Below, in pieces: positions 7,183-8,610 of a stretch of 8,610 bases of DNA. Origin of the DNA: Lentisphaeria bacterium UBA7640 (GTDB taxonomy: Bacteria; Verrucomicrobiota; Lentisphaeria; Victivallales; Victivallaceae); assembly GCA_002483765.1 (NCBI GenBank), contig DLIO01000019.1:1-8610 (forward strand). The letters run 5' to 3'. The notes beneath the pieces were generated by a model that ran no database searches, was not told the DNA's origin, and worked only from the letters and a program-made list of their open reading frames with translations. The position numbers and the translations under genes were made by a program. Position 1 is the first letter of the stretch, and each line of letters starts with the position of its first letter.

Positions 7183-7187
7183 GGAGG
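7183..7187 (+). promoter_or_regulatory. Ribosome binding site deciding the DUF4387 start
   Basis: GGAGG (7183-7187) lies 5 nt before ATG at 7193. An in-frame GTG at 7181 would place the ribosome binding site inside the gene and has only the end of the preceding gene upstream, so 7193 is preferred. Confidence 0.7.
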
Positions 7188-7192
7188 AAATA

Positions 7193-7510
7193 ATGTTGAA
7201 AAAAATTACAGACGTCGCCAGAGTTATTAGATCGAAAAATTGTAGTCCGTTTGAGCTGACTTTGGATATTATTTTTGAAAAAACTTCAATTTATGAAAAA
7301 GTTAAACAAGGTAATTTGATTAACGCCAAGGTTATTGCCGAAGCATACGGGATTGACGAAGCTATGATCAATGGTATTGTCTACTTTGAACCAGCGCATG
7401 CGGTTAAAATAAATCTGCCGCGTCCGGTTCCCTCCGGTGCTCCTGGCGATACCGATGTTTACGGAGCGCAACAGCACGCACCATTGCTAAAACTTAAATT
7501 GCAGGTTTGA
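7193..7510 (+). CDS. Small DUF4387-type protein, AtuA partner
   Basis: A 105-aa protein with the signature I associate with DUF4387. Its N-terminal block is VARVIRSKNCSPFELTLDII (8-27). The highly conserved-looking C-terminal block contains YFEPAHAVKINLPRP (64-78), PSGAPGDTDVYGAQQHAPLL (80-99) and invariant-type polar residues (Asp86, Asp88, Tyr90, Gln93, His95). Small proteins of this type are commonly encoded beside AtuA-family genes, and fused versions of the two are known as I recall, so it is probably a subunit or regulatory partner of the preceding protein. The density of conserved charged, Gly and Pro residues suggests that it contributes to a binding or active site rather than being merely structural. 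It begins 15 bp after the atuA-like stop and ends 6 bp before the next gene. No catalytic role is proven. Confidence 0.78.
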   Translation: MLKKITDVARVIRSKNCSPFELTLDIIFEKTSIYEKVKQGNLINAKVIAEAYGIDEAMINGIVYFEPAHAVKINLPRPVPSGAPGDTDVYGAQQHAPLLKLKLQV

Positions 7511-7516
7511 AAAATT

Positions 7517-8437
7517 ATGGTTGAATTAGGCGTAGAAACCAGTCTTATCCAGGCCCAGTATCACGCACCGCGTGGCAAAAAAAGGCTTTATCGCTTGGCT
7601 CATGCCTTAGGTCAGCGTTACCTTATGCCAGGAGATTTGTTGATTGGAATAATTGGCACAGAAGGTTCTGGTAAATCTACATTAATCCGAGGACTTTTCC
7701 CTGGATTGGAGCTAACCAATGACGATGATGGGATTAACGTGCCTCGTGCACCAATCTATGATTTCTCCGAAGATAATTATTTTTGTGGACATACCTATCA
7801 TATTGACGTTCGTTTTGAGTCCGCATTTCATCAATTGTATGAAATTGCTGACGCCATTAACCGGGCAATCACTTGCGGGAAGCGCGTCGTCGTGGAACAC
7901 TTCAATCTTATCTATAATCATCTCGGCTATAATGCTCAGTTGATTTTTGCGCTAGGAGAAGACCTACGTGTATATCGTCCAACAATTTTTGGCCCGTCAC
8001 CACTGGATCTTTACGCTGAAGTGGAGAAAAATGGCAAATATCGCCTGATGGCTCATTCTGCCGAAGATATCACCTGCGCATTGCTGAAAGATGAATATAA
8101 TTTAGATTTGCCGACATTACATTCTGATGTAAAACATGGTTTTGTCATCGGCTTCCTCGATAAACCCGACTTCGATATAAAGGAACTTGAGGATAAAGTC
8201 AAGAAGATTATCGCGGCAAATATTCCAATTCGTCCAGGCAAAGACAGCTGTATCCATCTCGCCGACAGAACCATCTATTGCACGGGCAAAAGAATCCACG
8301 TGAAAAATTCCGGTGATATCGAGAATTTCCGTTTGGTCAAAAAATTCTTTTTCGACCCAATAATCAAAGAATATTTGCTAGTTGGCCTTGCTGGCAAAGA
8401 AAAAATTCCTAACTCCGTTTTCTTGCCATCTCAATAG
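7517..8437 (+). CDS. P-loop NTPase with alanyl-tRNA-synthetase SAD-like C-terminal domain
   Basis: A 306-aa protein with two recognisable parts. Residues about 40-175 look like a P-loop NTPase or kinase: Walker A GTEGSGKST (47-55), LTNDDDG (66-72) as a possible acidic metal or substrate site, and a hydrophobic strand RVVVEHFN (123-130) that may be Walker B-like. Residues about 200-285 resemble the second additional domain of alanyl-tRNA synthetase: ELEDKVKKIIAANIPI (223-238) parallels the helix before the domain. YCTGKRIHVKNSGDIENFRL (254-273) parallels the synthetase block around CGGTHV and TGEI, but with Cys-x5-His (Cys255, His261) instead of Cys-x3-His. HTYH (92-95) is a possible additional metal ligand pair. 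No synthetase catalytic core is present. The SD (AGG 7503-7505) is weak, so translation probably depends on coupling to the DUF4387 gene 6 bp upstream. TAG is followed directly by TAA. It is the last gene of the operon; role unknown. Assembly or quality control of the pathway enzymes is only a guess. Confidence 0.72.
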   Translation: MVELGVETSLIQAQYHAPRGKKRLYRLAHALGQRYLMPGDLLIGIIGTEGSGKSTLIRGLFPGLELTNDDDGINVPRAPIYDFSEDNYFCGHTYHIDVRFESAFHQLYEIADAINRAITCGKRVVVEHFNLIYNHLGYNAQLIFALGEDLRVYRPTIFGPSPLDLYAEVEKNGKYRLMAHSAEDITCALLKDEYNLDLPTLHSDVKHGFVIGFLDKPDFDIKELEDKVKKIIAANIPIRPGKDSCIHLADRTIYCTGKRIHVKNSGDIENFRLVKKFFFDPIIKEYLLVGLAGKEKIPNSVFLPSQ

Positions 8438-8610
8438 TAAGAGAAGAAGATTTTCACAAAAACACAACGTGCCATCCGATTATGGAGCGAATACACGAAT
8501 GGAAGATTTTTAATCAGTGAAGTTACTAAAGTCATGGGAAATAAAATTACGTAAATTGAATTTATAATTAGCCCAACTTCCGCAGGTAAAAAAAGAACAC
8601 GCCAATTTCT
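8438..8610. other. Non-coding 3' flank without a recognised gene
   Basis: AT-rich sequence after the last operon gene. I see no tRNA, no clear intrinsic terminator (no strong stem followed by a T run), and no ORF with a ribosome binding site. CGAATACACGAATGG (8488-8502) has a repeated CGAAT that resembles fragments of dispersed intergenic repeats seen in many bacteria. A 13-bp AT-rich palindrome, TAAATTGAATTTA, lies at 8552-8564. Neither can be given a function. Confidence 0.4.

Noticed and set aside
7181..7192. GTG at 7181 as start of the DUF4387 gene
   Set aside because: It would place the strong GGAGG site inside the coding region; that site is correctly spaced for ATG 7193.
8438..8610. 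Operon terminator in the 3' flank
   Set aside because: Only weak stems such as CCAT/ATGG near 8472-8485 are visible, with no following T run; termination may be Rho-dependent or lie further downstream.

Overview
This window carries one co-directional (+ strand) operon of eight genes for coenzyme-B12-dependent glutamate fermentation by the methylaspartate route. Most of the genes abut or overlap. The organism is a bacterium, most plausibly an anaerobic amino-acid fermenter: glutamate mutase plus 3-methylaspartate ammonia-lyase is the signature of that lifestyle (classically Clostridium tetanomorphum and C. cochlearium). Base composition is moderate, Shine-Dalgarno sites are purine-rich, and TGA is used as a stop. 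I cannot name a phylum from the sequence.

Layout. Positions 1-205 are non-coding and hold a G-rich tandem octamer, a stretch without clear function, and a good sigma-70-type promoter with an inverted repeat between its -35 and -10 boxes. Then come a GntR-type regulator (206-1225), glutamate mutase small subunit glmS (1222-1665), the ASKHA-fold ATPase glmL (1643-3022) and the large mutase subunit glmE (3027-4493). The only sizeable internal gap (73 bp) contains a perfect 8-bp-stem hairpin directly in front of the ribosome binding site of the 3-methylaspartate ammonia-lyase gene (4567-5838). Three poorly understood genes follow: an AtuA-family (DUF1446-type) protein (5816-7177), a small DUF4387-type protein (7193-7510), and a P-loop protein with an alanyl-tRNA-synthetase SAD-like C-terminal half (7517-8437). 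The last 173 bp hold no recognisable gene.

How the genes work together. GlmS and GlmE form glutamate mutase, which converts L-glutamate to threo-3-methyl-L-aspartate using adenosylcobalamin. GlmL probably helps assemble or reactivate the enzyme. The ammonia-lyase converts methylaspartate to mesaconate plus ammonia. The usual next steps are hydration of mesaconate to citramalate and cleavage to acetate and pyruvate, but no recognisable mesaconase or citramalate lyase is encoded here. The AtuA/DUF4387/P-loop-SAD trio occupies that place in the operon and is the most interesting part of the window: it may supply an unrecognised downstream step or a support or quality-control function. The GntR protein, as first gene behind an operator-like promoter, is the likely autoregulated controller of the operon.

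Motif and residue positions were read by eye. Family assignments rest on recalled family signatures; no database search was run.
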